64,000 nucleotides of DNA from Pacificitalea sp040119125. Its GTDB lineage: Bacteria; Pseudomonadota; Alphaproteobacteria; Rhodobacterales; Rhodobacteraceae. Under the pieces are notes generated by a model. The model was not told where the DNA came from and did not search any database. It was given only the letters and a program-made list of their open reading frames with translations. Where the stretch lies: assembly GCA_040119125.1 (NCBI GenBank), contig JBEDTR010000017.1, positions 372,001 through 436,000 of the forward strand, given 5' to 3'. A program made the translations under genes and the position numbers. Within the stretch, counting starts at the first letter, position 1; every line of letters begins with the position of its first letter. Shown piece by piece: positions 24,092-32,742 of the stretch.

Positions 24092-25192
24092 TTAAGCGGC
24101 CTTCTCAGCGTTCAAGGCGGGATAGTCCGTATACCCTTGCGCACCGCCACCATAAAGCGTGTCGGGGTCGACCTCGTTCAGATCTGCGTCCTGTTTAAGG
24201 CGCTCGGGCAGATCCGGGTTGGCGATGAACGGGCGGCCATAGGCCACCGCGTCTGCCGCGCCGGAGGCCACGGCCTCGACACCTTTGTCACGGTCATAGC
24301 CGTTATTGGCGATATAAGCGCCCCGGAACAGCTTGCGCAATTCAGCGATGGAATTGTCGCCTTCCAGTTCACGCGACCCGCCGGTCTGACCCTCGACCAT
24401 GTGGAGGAATGCCAGATCATAGGGGGCCAGCCCCTCGACCACATGGCGGAACAGCGGCATCGGATCGCTGTCGGAAATGCCATTGGCGTTGGAGAAGGGC
24501 GACAGGCGCAGCCCCACCAGATGCGGTCCCCAAACATCCGTCACGGCGTCGAGCACCTCGAAAAGCAGGCGCGCGCGGTTTTCGATCGAGCCGCCGTAAT
24601 CATCGTCGCGGGTGTTGGAGCTGTCGCGCAGGAACTGGTCCAGCAGGTAGCCATTGGCGGCATGCACCTCGACCCCGTCGAAGCCTGCGGCTTTGGCGTT
24701 CTCGGCGGCCTTGCGGTAATCGGCGATGACGCGCGGGATTTCCTCGCGGGTCAGGGCGCGGGGTTCGGACACATCCACCATCTGCGTGCCATCGAAGGTC
24801 TGCACATCGGCGGCGATGGCCGAGGGCGCGACCGGCTTTTGCCCGTCCGGCTGAAGCGAGACATGGGAAATCCGCCCCACATGCCAAAGCTGCATCACGA
24901 TCTTGCCGCCCGCGTCATGCACGGCGTCGGTGATCTTCTTCCAGCCCGCGATCTGCGCATCAGTGTGGATGCCGGGCGTCCAGGCGTAGCCCTTCCCCTC
25001 GGGGGAGATCTGCGTGGCCTCGGTGATGATCACACCGGCGCCTGCGCGCTGGCGGTAATATTCGACCATCAGGTCATTGGGCACGCCATCGGGGTCCTGT
25101 GCGCGGTTGCGGGTGAGCGGCGCCATGATGACGCGGTTCGCGGCCTCGATCCGGCCAAAGCTGATCGGGGTGAATAGATCTGTCTGTGCCAT
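24092..25192 (-). CDS. Old yellow enzyme family alkene reductase (NemA-like)
   Basis: A 366-residue FMN-dependent TIM barrel. TDLFTPISFGRIEAANRVIMAPLTRNRAQDPDGVPNDLMVEYYRQRAGAGVIITEATQISPEG is a textbook OYE N-terminus. LWHVGRISHVSLQPDGQ, FDGVEVHAANGYLLDQFLRDSSNTRDDDYGGSIENRARLLFEVLDAV and the C-terminal AYGRPFIANPDLPERLKQDADLNEVDPDTLYGGGAQGYTDYP match N-ethylmaleimide reductase/NemA closely. It reduces activated C=C bonds or nitro groups with NADPH. Start at ATG 25192 (MAQTDLF) after AGGAGCCT. It is monocistronic with its own terminator; no adjacent TetR/NemR regulator is present. Confidence 0.92.
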   Translation of the reverse strand: MAQTDLFTPISFGRIEAANRVIMAPLTRNRAQDPDGVPNDLMVEYYRQRAGAGVIITEATQISPEGKGYAWTPGIHTDAQIAGWKKITDAVHDAGGKIVMQLWHVGRISHVSLQPDGQKPVAPSAIAADVQTFDGTQMVDVSEPRALTREEIPRVIADYRKAAENAKAAGFDGVEVHAANGYLLDQFLRDSSNTRDDDYGGSIENRARLLFEVLDAVTDVWGPHLVGLRLSPFSNANGISDSDPMPLFRHVVEGLAPYDLAFLHMVEGQTGGSRELEGDNSIAELRKLFRGAYIANNGYDRDKGVEAVASGAADAVAYGRPFIANPDLPERLKQDADLNEVDPDTLYGGGAQGYTDYPALNAEKAA

Positions 25193-25319
25193 GAAGGCTC
25201 CTCTTGGCTGACATGTATTGGGACTGCACCTAAGCGCGCGCCGCGCTGCGGCAAGGGGTGCGGCCGGGGTGTGCGCCTGCGCACAGCATCGCGGTCTGGC
25301 TGCGCGAGCAAGCGGCCAC

Positions 25320-25352
25320 AAAAAAGCGCCCCGACCGAAGCCGGGGCGCCAT
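25320..25352 (-). terminator. Intrinsic terminator of the OmpA-family gene
   Basis: GCGCCCCGACCGAAGCCGGGGCGC forms an 8-bp GC stem; on the minus strand it continues into TTTTTTG. It is ~20 bp beyond the stop codon of the OmpA-like gene. Confidence 0.88.
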
Positions 25353-25370
25353 TCTTAAGGGTAGGTTAAT

Positions 25371-27500
25371 TTACTGCAGGGCAGCAGTTTGCAGCAGCGG
25401 CGTGATCCGGCGCACGGCAGCGCGGCGGTTTTCACGCTCGGCATCCAGCGTCCGAACTTTCAGATCGCCTTCGCCGTAACCCTGCACCACCATGTTTTCC
25501 GGCGGCACGTCAAAATATTCGGTCAGCGCGAGAGCAACCGATTCCGCACGACGGTCCGACAGGGCGAGGTTGTAGGCGGCGTTGCCCACTGCGTCCGTGT
25601 GGCCTTCGATCAGGAACACCTCATTGGGGCTTTCCGCGATGACGTCCGAGATCAGATTGCCCAGATCGGCCAGTTCTTCGGCCTGATCGGGGGTGATCAC
25701 GGCAGAGCCGGTCTCGAACGTGACATTGTCGAGGCTGATCGCCGGGGCGAGTTTGCGAACCTGCCGGATGTTACGCACCTGATAGAGCGCGAAACGACGG
25801 TCGGTCTGCACATCGGCGGCCAGGGCCTGACGCAGGGCGTCGCGGTTCTGGGTCACCTCGATCACCTGTTCACGCGGCTCGGGCAGCGTTGCCACATCGA
25901 CCGGATCATAGGCGTCGGTATCGTCGATCAGGACGGTCACATCCCCATCGTTGGCGACGCGAATACGGCGCAGAACGCGCAGTTCATCGTCGCGCAAGGT
26001 GATGATCTGGCTGCCATCCTCGCGGGTCACCGTGGTGCGGCTGGAGCCATCGTCGAACGTTTCGGTCCGCACGTTGGAGCCGGGACGACGCAGCAGTTCG
26101 TTGTCATCCTTGATGATGCGATACTGACCATCGCGCAACACGACCACCCGGTCGTCGGATTTGCTGACGACTTCGCCCGCATTGTCCTGCAACTGCTGAC
26201 CAACCACGACAGCGCCGAGACCGATGATCAGAGCTTTCTCAAGATCGGTCAGGCCGTCGTCGTCATCATCGTCATTGTCACGGCTGCTGGTGTTGGCGGA
26301 GCCATTCGCGCTCGCCTGTGCTGCTTGGGACAGGGTCTGCGTGGTGCCGATGAATTCCTCGGAGCTGGAGCGCGCCGAATCTTCGGTGATGGTCTCTTCT
26401 TCGACGTCGGAGGCTTCGGTTTCAGCCGTCAGGGCTGCGGCACCGCGCTCGGGCGCATCCTGCTCGGCCGTTTCTGCCTCGGCTTCCAGATCGGGCTCAT
26501 CCGCGGATTGCTGCTCCAGATCGGCAGTCTCCTGCTCAAGCTGCTCCAGCTCTTCCGTAGTGGGCTCTTCGGCTTCTGCATCAGCCATGGCTTCTGCTTC
26601 GGCATCCGAGGATGCTTCTGCGTCGGACTCGGCGGTCGCTTCGGCATCGGCATCGGCATCAGCCGTTGCTTCGGCGTCGGTCTCGGCGGTGGCGTCTGCC
26701 TCGGCGGTGTCGTCACCCCCCAGAAGCTGATTCATCGCACCGGCCAGACCGCCCTGTGCCTCGGTTTCGGCCTCGGGTTCTGCCGGCATGTCGGTCGTGG
26801 CCGCAGTGTCGGTGTCAACGGTGGGGTCAGCTTCTGCGGTGGTTTCCGCAGTGGTTTCCGTGTCGGCCTCGGTCGTGGTTTCTGGGGTGGCCTCTGTGGT
26901 GGCCTCCATCTCGGCCGTGGTGTCCGCTTCAACCGGGGCTTCGGTGGTTTCAACCTCAGCTTCGGCTTCGGTTTCAGCTTCTGCCTCAGCTTCAGCTTCG
27001 GCTTCGGCGTTGTCGTCATTGCCCAAAAGCTGATCGACGACGCCGCTCAGCAGGCCGCCTTCTTCTTCGGAGCTTTCGCCCGCATCGGCGGTCTCGGTTT
27101 CCGCTTCGGCCTCAGCGGTCATTTCGGTCTCGGCAGCCATCTCGGCCTCGGCGGCTTCGGCGTCGCCTTCGATTGTGGTGTCCGCCTGCAGCGACTGCTC
27201 AAGCGTTGCCGCATCCATTGCGCCCTCCTCGGCGTCAACGGGCATCACGCCGGTCATTGCAGTGGCTTCAGTGGCTTGCGCATCGGTCAGGCAGACTTCG
27301 GCGTCGGCCTCGCCTTCTTCATCGGCAACCAACACTGCTTCTTCGGGGAGCTGGTAGCCGCCGTCTTCGAGATCGGCGACAGTAAAGGCGCTGGTATCAG
27401 CCGGGCATTCCGCCGAGCTGTCCTGCGCGAAGGCCGCTCCGGGCACGGCCAGCGACAGGCTGGCGAGCAGGGCGGTGGTGTTCGACAATGTGCGACGCAT
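25371..27500 (-). CDS. OmpA-family protein with long acidic low-complexity region
   Basis: A 709-residue exported protein. Signal peptide MRRTLSNTTALLASLSLAVPGAAFAQ (cleaved near residue 25). Residues ~100-350 are extreme low complexity made of Ala, Glu, Thr and Asp (AEAEAE, TTEA, DADADA runs), interrupted by two copies of a short module: GLLSGVVDQLLGNDD (149-163) and GLAGAMNQLLGGDD (251-264). A D6 tract precedes a hydrophobic LTDLEKALIIGLGAVVVGQQL segment, possibly a membrane or glycine-zipper helix. The C-terminus (~590-705) is an OmpA peptidoglycan-binding domain with VTFETGSAVITPDQ, IEGHTDAVGNAAYNLALSDRRAESV and ENRRAAVRRI. It probably links outer envelope to peptidoglycan, with the acidic region as a spacer. 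The repeats differ in length potential between strains. Confidence 0.87.
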   Translation of the reverse strand: MRRTLSNTTALLASLSLAVPGAAFAQDSSAECPADTSAFTVADLEDGGYQLPEEAVLVADEEGEADAEVCLTDAQATEATAMTGVMPVDAEEGAMDAATLEQSLQADTTIEGDAEAAEAEMAAETEMTAEAEAETETADAGESSEEEGGLLSGVVDQLLGNDDNAEAEAEAEAEAETEAEAEVETTEAPVEADTTAEMEATTEATPETTTEADTETTAETTAEADPTVDTDTAATTDMPAEPEAETEAQGGLAGAMNQLLGGDDTAEADATAETDAEATADADADAEATAESDAEASSDAEAEAMADAEAEEPTTEELEQLEQETADLEQQSADEPDLEAEAETAEQDAPERGAAALTAETEASDVEEETITEDSARSSSEEFIGTTQTLSQAAQASANGSANTSSRDNDDDDDDGLTDLEKALIIGLGAVVVGQQLQDNAGEVVSKSDDRVVVLRDGQYRIIKDDNELLRRPGSNVRTETFDDGSSRTTVTREDGSQIITLRDDELRVLRRIRVANDGDVTVLIDDTDAYDPVDVATLPEPREQVIEVTQNRDALRQALAADVQTDRRFALYQVRNIRQVRKLAPAISLDNVTFETGSAVITPDQAEELADLGNLISDVIAESPNEVFLIEGHTDAVGNAAYNLALSDRRAESVALALTEYFDVPPENMVVQGYGEGDLKVRTLDAERENRRAAVRRITPLLQTAALQ
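26560..27170 (-). repeat. GCN/GAN/ACN codon-repeat tract inside the OmpA-family gene
   Basis: The DNA is an irregular array of 3-, 6- and 12-bp units encoding Ala/Glu, Ala/Asp and Thr/Glu alternation (for example GAAGCTGAGGCAGAA-like blocks near 26980-27010). All reading frames on both strands are largely open here because of this composition. Such arrays are prone to slippage in multiples of three. Confidence 0.7.
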
Positions 27501-27595
27501 GTGAGTGTCCTCTTTCCTCAGCGTATTCCCGAAAGAACGCCCGATGTCGGAGGCAGGTTCCGCTCACGTTTCGGTCATTTGCCCGGAGCAAAGCG

Positions 27596-28855
27596 TCACG
27601 GGCGCGCGCCGAGCATCGCCATCAGCCGGGCCTTCTCGCCGTGGTCGCGGGGATCGGACAATGCCGCTGCCAGACCTTCCAGCGCGGCAATGTTATGGCC
27701 GGCGCGGAAGCTGTCGACATGGGGCAGCATCGCCGCGACGCCCTGTGCGCGCGGGGCAAATCCGTCCCAGCGCAGCAGCGGGTTCAGCCAGATCAAGTGG
27801 CGGCACGACAGGTGCAGCCGCTCCATCTGCGCGGCCAACCGGGCGGGGTCGTCGCGTTCCAGCCCGTCGGTGATGAGCAGCACCACCGCCCCCTGCCCCA
27901 GCACCCGACGCGACCAGTCGCGGTTGAACTCCGTCAGGCAGGCGCCGATACGGGTGCCGCCCTCCCAATCGCGCGCTTCGCGGCCTGCGGCCTGTAGCGC
28001 GGCATCCACGTCGCGATCCGCCAGATGGCGGGTGATGTTGGTGAGCCGGGTGCCGAAGGTGAAGCCATGGACGCGCGCCCAGCCCTGTCCTTCGCGGTTC
28101 GATACGGCGTGGAGGAAATGCAGGATCGCGCGGGAATATTGCGACATCGAGCCGGAGATATCGCAAAGCGCGACAAGGTTCGGCCAGCGGGTGGCGCGGG
28201 CGCGGGTGTGGATTTTCGTCACCTCGCCGCCGCGGGCCAGCGCGCCGCGCAGGGTGCGCCGCCAATCGGGCGCGCGCCCGCGCCGGTCGGCCACCAGACG
28301 CCGGGTGATGACCGGCGGCACCGGGAGGCTCAGCTGTGACAGGATGCGACGCGCGCGGGCCATCTCGGCGGTGCTCATCTGCTCGAAATCCAGCGCGCGG
28401 AGTTTCTCGTCGCCGCTGGCGGTGGCGGAGGCGTCGATCTCGACCTCGGTTTCCTCAGGCTCCGACTGATCCACCGGGCGCTCGGCCTGATCGGCAAGGA
28501 GCGCTTCGGCGGCGCGCTTCTCGGCGGGGGCGGCGGGGCGGTCTTCCTGCACACCGCGCACGGCGGGCACCAGCATCGCCATCATATGCTCCATATAACG
28601 CGGATCGCGCCAGTAGAGCCGGAAGATCTGCGCGAACACCGTGGCCTGTTCGGGGCGGCTGACGAAGCAGGCATGCAGCGTCCAGTAGAAATCCCGCCGG
28701 TCGGTGAAGCCTGCGGCCTCCACCGCGCGGATCGCCTCGATCACGCGACCGGGGCCGACGGGCAGGCCCGCCTTGCGCAGCGCGCGGGCGAACCAGGTGA
28801 TGTTATGCGACAGCTTGCCCTCCTCGGGCAGGTCCAGCGGCAGGTATTCAGCCAT
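27596..28855 (-). CDS. VWA-domain CoxE-like protein
   Basis: A 419-residue soluble protein of the CoxE family. The C-terminal von Willebrand A domain has a MIDAS motif in LVALCDISGSMSQYSRAILHFLHAV, GGTRIGACLTEFNRDW (T) and LLITDGLERDD. The N-terminal ~130 residues are helical (HNITWFARALRKAGLPVGPGRVIEAI), followed by an acidic linker. CoxE works with the MoxR-type ATPase CoxD in maturing molybdenum hydroxylases such as CO dehydrogenase. The MoxR gene is immediately upstream (9 bp gap, minus strand), but no Mo-hydroxylase genes are in the window, so the client is unknown here. Confidence 0.88.
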   Translation of the reverse strand: MAEYLPLDLPEEGKLSHNITWFARALRKAGLPVGPGRVIEAIRAVEAAGFTDRRDFYWTLHACFVSRPEQATVFAQIFRLYWRDPRYMEHMMAMLVPAVRGVQEDRPAAPAEKRAAEALLADQAERPVDQSEPEETEVEIDASATASGDEKLRALDFEQMSTAEMARARRILSQLSLPVPPVITRRLVADRRGRAPDWRRTLRGALARGGEVTKIHTRARATRWPNLVALCDISGSMSQYSRAILHFLHAVSNREGQGWARVHGFTFGTRLTNITRHLADRDVDAALQAAGREARDWEGGTRIGACLTEFNRDWSRRVLGQGAVVLLITDGLERDDPARLAAQMERLHLSCRHLIWLNPLLRWDGFAPRAQGVAAMLPHVDSFRAGHNIAALEGLAAALSDPRDHGEKARLMAMLGARP

Positions 28856-28864
28856 GCGCGCGCG

Positions 28865-29776
28865 TCACGCCGGGGCCAGTTCGGCGCGCACCTCATCGAG
28901 AATGCGCTTGGCCTCCGAGCCTTGCAGCTTGCGGATGTCGTCTTGGTATTTCAGCACCGCGCCCAGCGTGTCGGCGATCACCTCGGGGCTGAGCGCGATG
29001 GCGTCGAGCGCAAGCAGGCATTTGGCCCAGTCGATGGTTTCGGCGACGCCCGGTTTCTTGAACAGATCCTCGGTGCGCAATTGCTGCACGAAGGCCACGA
29101 CCTCGCGCGAGAGGGTCGCCTGCGCTTCGGGCGCGCGGGCGACGAGGATCTCCATCTCCCGGTCGAAATCGGGGTAATCGACCCAGTGGTAAAGGCAGCG
29201 ACGTTTGAGCGCGTCATGCACTTCGCGGGTGCGGTTGGAGGTCAGGATGACAATCGGCGGCTCCGGCGCGCGGATGGTGCCAAGTTCGGGAATCGTGACC
29301 TGAAAATCCGACAGAGCCTCCAGCAAGAAGGCCTCGAAAGGTTCATCCGTGCGGTCGATCTCGTCGATCAGAAGCACCGGCGCGCCGCCCTCCTGCGGGC
29401 GCATGGCCTGCAACAAAGGCCGCTCGATCAGATAGTCCTGCGAGAAAAGCTCGGACTTCAGCGCGGCGCGGTCGGCGCCGCCCGTGGCCTCCGCCGTGCG
29501 GATCGCGATCATCTGTTCGGCGAAGTTCCATTCATAGACCGCCGATGCCGCATCGAGCCCTTCATAGCATTGCAGGCGGATCAGGCGGCGGCCCAGCCCG
29601 GTGGCGATGGCTTTGGCGATCTCGGTCTTGCCGGTGCCGGCCTCGCCCTCCAGAAACAGCGGTCGGCCCAGCCGCAGCGCCAGAAACGCCACCGTCGCCA
29701 GGGGCCTGCCGCAGACATAGTCCTGCTCGGCAAGCATGTGCTGCACCGCGTCAATTGTGTCCGGTCTCGGGGTCAT
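28865..29776 (-). CDS. MoxR/CoxD-type AAA+ ATPase
   Basis: A 303-residue AAA+ ATPase. Walker A GEAGTGKTEIAKAIA at ~residues 40-54, Walker B VLLIDEIDRTDEPFEAFLLEAL, sensor 1 ILTSNRTREVHDALKRRCLYHWVDYPDF, and the arginine finger R-R-C-L-Y-H-W are all typical of the MoxR family and especially CoxD (tolerates LIRLQCYEGLDAASAVYEWNFAEQM). It probably remodels a metalloenzyme together with the downstream VWA protein. Start at ATG 29776 (MTPRPDTIDAV), preceded by AGGACACC; an upstream in-frame extension is not conserved-looking. Confidence 0.9.
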   Translation of the reverse strand: MTPRPDTIDAVQHMLAEQDYVCGRPLATVAFLALRLGRPLFLEGEAGTGKTEIAKAIATGLGRRLIRLQCYEGLDAASAVYEWNFAEQMIAIRTAEATGGADRAALKSELFSQDYLIERPLLQAMRPQEGGAPVLLIDEIDRTDEPFEAFLLEALSDFQVTIPELGTIRAPEPPIVILTSNRTREVHDALKRRCLYHWVDYPDFDREMEILVARAPEAQATLSREVVAFVQQLRTEDLFKKPGVAETIDWAKCLLALDAIALSPEVIADTLGAVLKYQDDIRKLQGSEAKRILDEVRAELAPA

Positions 29777-30288
29777 GGTGTCCTCCTTGCGCCAGAACTG
29801 CACGCCCCGCCCGGCGAGACAAGCACGACGAAAGGGGGAGATGCCATATTCCCTTGGCGCATCATGCCGCCGCTTTGCCTGCGCCTGTCGCGGCCCTGTG
29901 GCTAGGCGGGAAACCGCCTCGCCGCGCGAGAGCCCGACAATGGCGCGGAAACCTTCCCATTTGCGCCGCATTTACCAAGCACCTTGGCGCAAAGAACCGC
30001 CAACGCCGCCTCCCGCGTGTTGACGGACCGCCCCTTCTGCCCGTCGTGACTTGACGGATTGCCGCCCACCCTGCCCGATACGGAGATAGTCTCGATGATG
30101 TGCCGCCCCCGTGACGCATATGGCTGGCAACACCGAGCGCGCCGACTAAATGAGCTGACATGCCCGACGATCACCGCCTTTTCACGAAGCCCGACCTGAA
30201 GCCCGATCTCAATTCCGCCCCGAATTCCGACGAAATGTCCGACCACACATCCGCCCCCTCCCGCCGGCCCAGTCCCAAGGAACGTCAC
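29777..30288. other. Divergent intergenic region, no gene seen
   Basis: About 510 bp between the MoxR gene and the divergent gene at 30289. Short frames exist on both strands but none has a ribosome site plus recognisable sequence. In-frame upstream ATGs of the next gene at 30160 and 30235 fall here and cannot be fully excluded as starts. No repeat or strong hairpin noticed. Confidence 0.4.
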
Positions 30289-31347
30289 ATGCCCCAGGAT
30301 CTTCCGGATCAGACCCTCGACGCGCCCCTGCGGGAGGTCGGTCGTGAGGCTGCCCCTGCGACAGGTGACGATGCTGGCGCGACGCAAACCGCCGATGAGG
30401 ACGCGCCCCCGATCAGCCGCGACGCATGGCATGCCCGGCTCGACGCGCATGGCGACATGCACGGCTATCACGAGCGGCTGGGCGCAAGACATGGCGCGCT
30501 TTACACAGAAGACAGTGAAACCCTGCTCGTCACCTTCGAGGAGGCCGGGGCGATCCGGGCGCATGGCCAGCCTGCCACGCTGCCCTTCGGGCTGACCGTG
30601 GCCGGGCGCGAAGGCTGGTCGCAACTTTGTCTTTATAGCGAAGGCGACACATGGTTTCGCGATGAGGCGGTCTATGCCTATATCGACCGGCTGATCGACG
30701 AAGGGTTTTTCTTCGAGTTCGAGCGCGTGGTATTCTACGGCGCCGGGGCCTGTGGCTATGCCGCCTGCGCCTATTCCGTGGCCGCGCCGGGCGCGATTGT
30801 CGTCGCGGTGCAGCCGCAGGCGACGCTCGACCCGGCCGTGGCCGAATGGGACAGCCGGTTCTTGAACATGCGCGGCACTGATTTCACCTCTCGCTTCGGC
30901 TATGCGCCGGCGATGATGGAGGCCGCGGCGCAGGGGTTCATCCTCTATGACCCCAAGGTGAAGGAAGACGCGATGCATGCCGCGCTTTTCACCCGCGACG
31001 GGGTCGAGAAGCTGCGCTGTCGCCATTTCGGCGCTGACCTTGAGAAAGTGCTGATGGAACGGGATATGGTGGTGCCGCTGCTGCGCGCCGCCGGACGTGG
31101 AACGCTGGGGCGCGGCGTCTTTGCCGAGCTGTGGCGCAACCGTCGTGAGCATCTGCCCTATCTGCGCCGCTTGGTGGTGACGCTGGAAAATCAGGAACGC
31201 TACATGTTGTCGGGGCTTGTGGCGCGCATGGCGCTGTCGCGGCGCAACGCGCCCCGGTTCCGCAAGGCCCTGACGCTCGCCGAGACGCAATTGGCCAAAT
31301 CCGGGCGCCACCTGCCCGCGCCCCGGACGGTGCCGTCCGAGGCGTGA
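30289..31347 (+). CDS. Alpha/beta-hydrolase-like protein lacking the nucleophile (often mislabelled PAPS reductase)
   Basis: A 352-residue soluble protein typical of Rhodobacterales. After an acidic N-terminus, the core reads AWHARLDAHGDMHGYHERLGARHGALYTEDSETLLVTFEEAG, GWSQLCLYSEGDTWFRDEAVYAYIDRLIDEGFF, then RVVFYGAGACGYAACAYSVAAPGAIVVAVQPQATLDP. That last block aligns with the GxSxGGYAA nucleophile elbow of alpha/beta hydrolases, but the Ser position is Gly. No PAPS-binding or redox Cys motif is visible. A catalytic role is therefore uncertain; a binding or capsule/secretion accessory role is possible. Start chosen at ATG 30289 because AAGGAA lies at good spacing; earlier in-frame ATGs exist at 30160 and 30235. 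Confidence 0.72.
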   Translation: MPQDLPDQTLDAPLREVGREAAPATGDDAGATQTADEDAPPISRDAWHARLDAHGDMHGYHERLGARHGALYTEDSETLLVTFEEAGAIRAHGQPATLPFGLTVAGREGWSQLCLYSEGDTWFRDEAVYAYIDRLIDEGFFFEFERVVFYGAGACGYAACAYSVAAPGAIVVAVQPQATLDPAVAEWDSRFLNMRGTDFTSRFGYAPAMMEAAAQGFILYDPKVKEDAMHAALFTRDGVEKLRCRHFGADLEKVLMERDMVVPLLRAAGRGTLGRGVFAELWRNRREHLPYLRRLVVTLENQERYMLSGLVARMALSRRNAPRFRKALTLAETQLAKSGRHLPAPRTVPSEA

Positions 31348-31398
31348 GGGTCAGGGCAGATCGCGCCCGGATGGTGCGGGATGACGGGATGAGGGGGG

Positions 31399-32010
31399 TT
31401 ACAACCCGCCTTCGGATTCGATGAAACGGGCGATTTCATCCACGCCTTGGCCCACCCGCAAGGACGCCATCACATAGGGGCGCGCGCCGCGGGCGCTGCG
31501 GGTGTCTGCTTCGAGTTGCACGGGATCGACGCCGACATGGGGCGCCAGATCGATCTTATTGACCACCAGCAGATCGGACCGTGTGACGCCCGGACCCTTT
31601 TTGCGCGGGATGTCCTGCCCCGCCGCCGTGTCGATGACATAGAGCGTCAGATCGGCCAGCTCCGGCGAGAAGGTCGCAGCGAGGTTATCGCCCCCCGATT
31701 CGATCAAGATCACGTCGAGATCGGGGATCGCGTCGCGCAGGTCCGCCACGGCGGCAAGGTTGATCGACGCGTCTTCGCGGATCGCAGTATGCGGGCAGCC
31801 GCCGGTTTCGACGCCGCGAATACGGTCCATCGGCAGCACCTGCGCGCGCATCAGCGCCTCGGCATCCTCGCGCGTGTAGATGTCATTGGTGATGACGGCG
31901 ACGGAATGGCGCGGGCTGAGCGCACGGCAGAGCTGTTCGGTCAGCGTGGTCTTGCCAGCCCCCACCGGGCCGCCGATACCCACGCGCAGCGGGCCGTTCT
32001 GACTGGGCAT
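31399..32010 (-). CDS. ureG: Urease accessory GTPase UreG
   Basis: A 203-residue SIMIBI GTPase that drives nickel insertion into urease. P-loop GIGGPVGAGKTTLTEQLCRAL near residues 11-31, metal-binding GVETGGCPHTAIREDAS (conserved CPH), ILIESGGDNLAATFSPELADL, and the guanine specificity motif LVVNKIDLAPHVG. Start at ATG 32010 (MPSQNGPLRVG) after AAAAGGAACC; an upstream in-frame extension overlaps the end of ureF and is rejected. Last gene in the minus-strand ureE-yrhK-ureF-ureG operon, 63 bp after ureF. Confidence 0.96.
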   Translation of the reverse strand: MPSQNGPLRVGIGGPVGAGKTTLTEQLCRALSPRHSVAVITNDIYTREDAEALMRAQVLPMDRIRGVETGGCPHTAIREDASINLAAVADLRDAIPDLDVILIESGGDNLAATFSPELADLTLYVIDTAAGQDIPRKKGPGVTRSDLLVVNKIDLAPHVGVDPVQLEADTRSARGARPYVMASLRVGQGVDEIARFIESEGGL

Positions 32011-32073
32011 GTCGGGTTCCTTTTCAATGGATCGGCAATGGTTTAGCGCCATCTTCGTGGCAGCACCAGCCAA

Positions 32074-32742
32074 TCAGGTCTTGAATATCCGCACGTCGAG
32101 CACCTCATGCTCCATCGCGGCGAGATCGGCACCGAAGGCTCCGGTCCCGATTGCGTCAAGCGGTGCGTCGGCGCATTGCCCGGCCAAGGTCACGATCCCC
32201 GGATGCAATGCGGCAAGCGCCGCCTGCCCCTCGGTCTGGCCCAGCGGCACAAAGCGCACGCCCGCCTGCACGAGGTTCGCGGCAAAGCTATGAAGATAGA
32301 GCGCGAGCACCTGCGGCACGGCCAATCCCAGCCCGGCCGCCGCCGCCCCCAGCGCCACGGGCAGCGCCATCACCGGACGCGCGGCACTGGTCATGGCGTT
32401 GACCGTGAGGGTCAGTGCGCGGCCCTGTGCCTGCGTCTCGATCCAGCGTTCGCGGGACGGCGCCAGCGCGTGCGCCAGATCGGCCAGATCCGACAGCTGC
32501 GCGGCATCGCCCCCGGCCCGAAGCGCATGGGCAAGCAGGATCGCATCGGCCCGGCCCGCGCCTTCTTGCAGGACCATGGCGACCCAATCGCGCAGGCTGT
32601 CGGCATCCCGCACACGGCCTGCGGCGATCTCGGCTTCGAGCCCGTGGGAATAGGCGAAACTGCCCAGCGGAAATGCCGGCGACAGCCATTGCGTCAGGGT
32701 CAGCAGCGCGCCCGGATCGGTCGTGTCATGAGGGGCGCTCAT
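32074..32742 (-). CDS. ureF: Urease accessory protein UreF
   Basis: A 222-residue all-helical UreF. TLTQWLSPAFPLGSFAYSHGLEAEIAAGRVRDADSLRDWVAMVLQEGAGRADAILLAHAL matches the family, with the conserved SPAFPLGSFAYSHGLE block; the C-terminal tail VLDVRIFKT is the usual end that contacts UreG. It regulates UreG GTPase activity and assembles with UreD. The start codon overlaps the stop of the YrhK gene by four bases. Confidence 0.95.
   Translation of the reverse strand: MSAPHDTTDPGALLTLTQWLSPAFPLGSFAYSHGLEAEIAAGRVRDADSLRDWVAMVLQEGAGRADAILLAHALRAGGDAAQLSDLADLAHALAPSRERWIETQAQGRALTLTVNAMTSAARPVMALPVALGAAAAGLGLAVPQVLALYLHSFAANLVQAGVRFVPLGQTEGQAALAALHPGIVTLAGQCADAPLDAIGTGAFGADLAAMEHEVLDVRIFKT

Noticed and set aside
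25389..28469. 1026-residue plus-strand open frame over the OmpA and CoxE-like genes
   Set aside because: Antisense of Ala/Glu codon repeats yields Gly/Phe/Val-rich nonsense without start signal or family; the minus strand encodes clear proteins.
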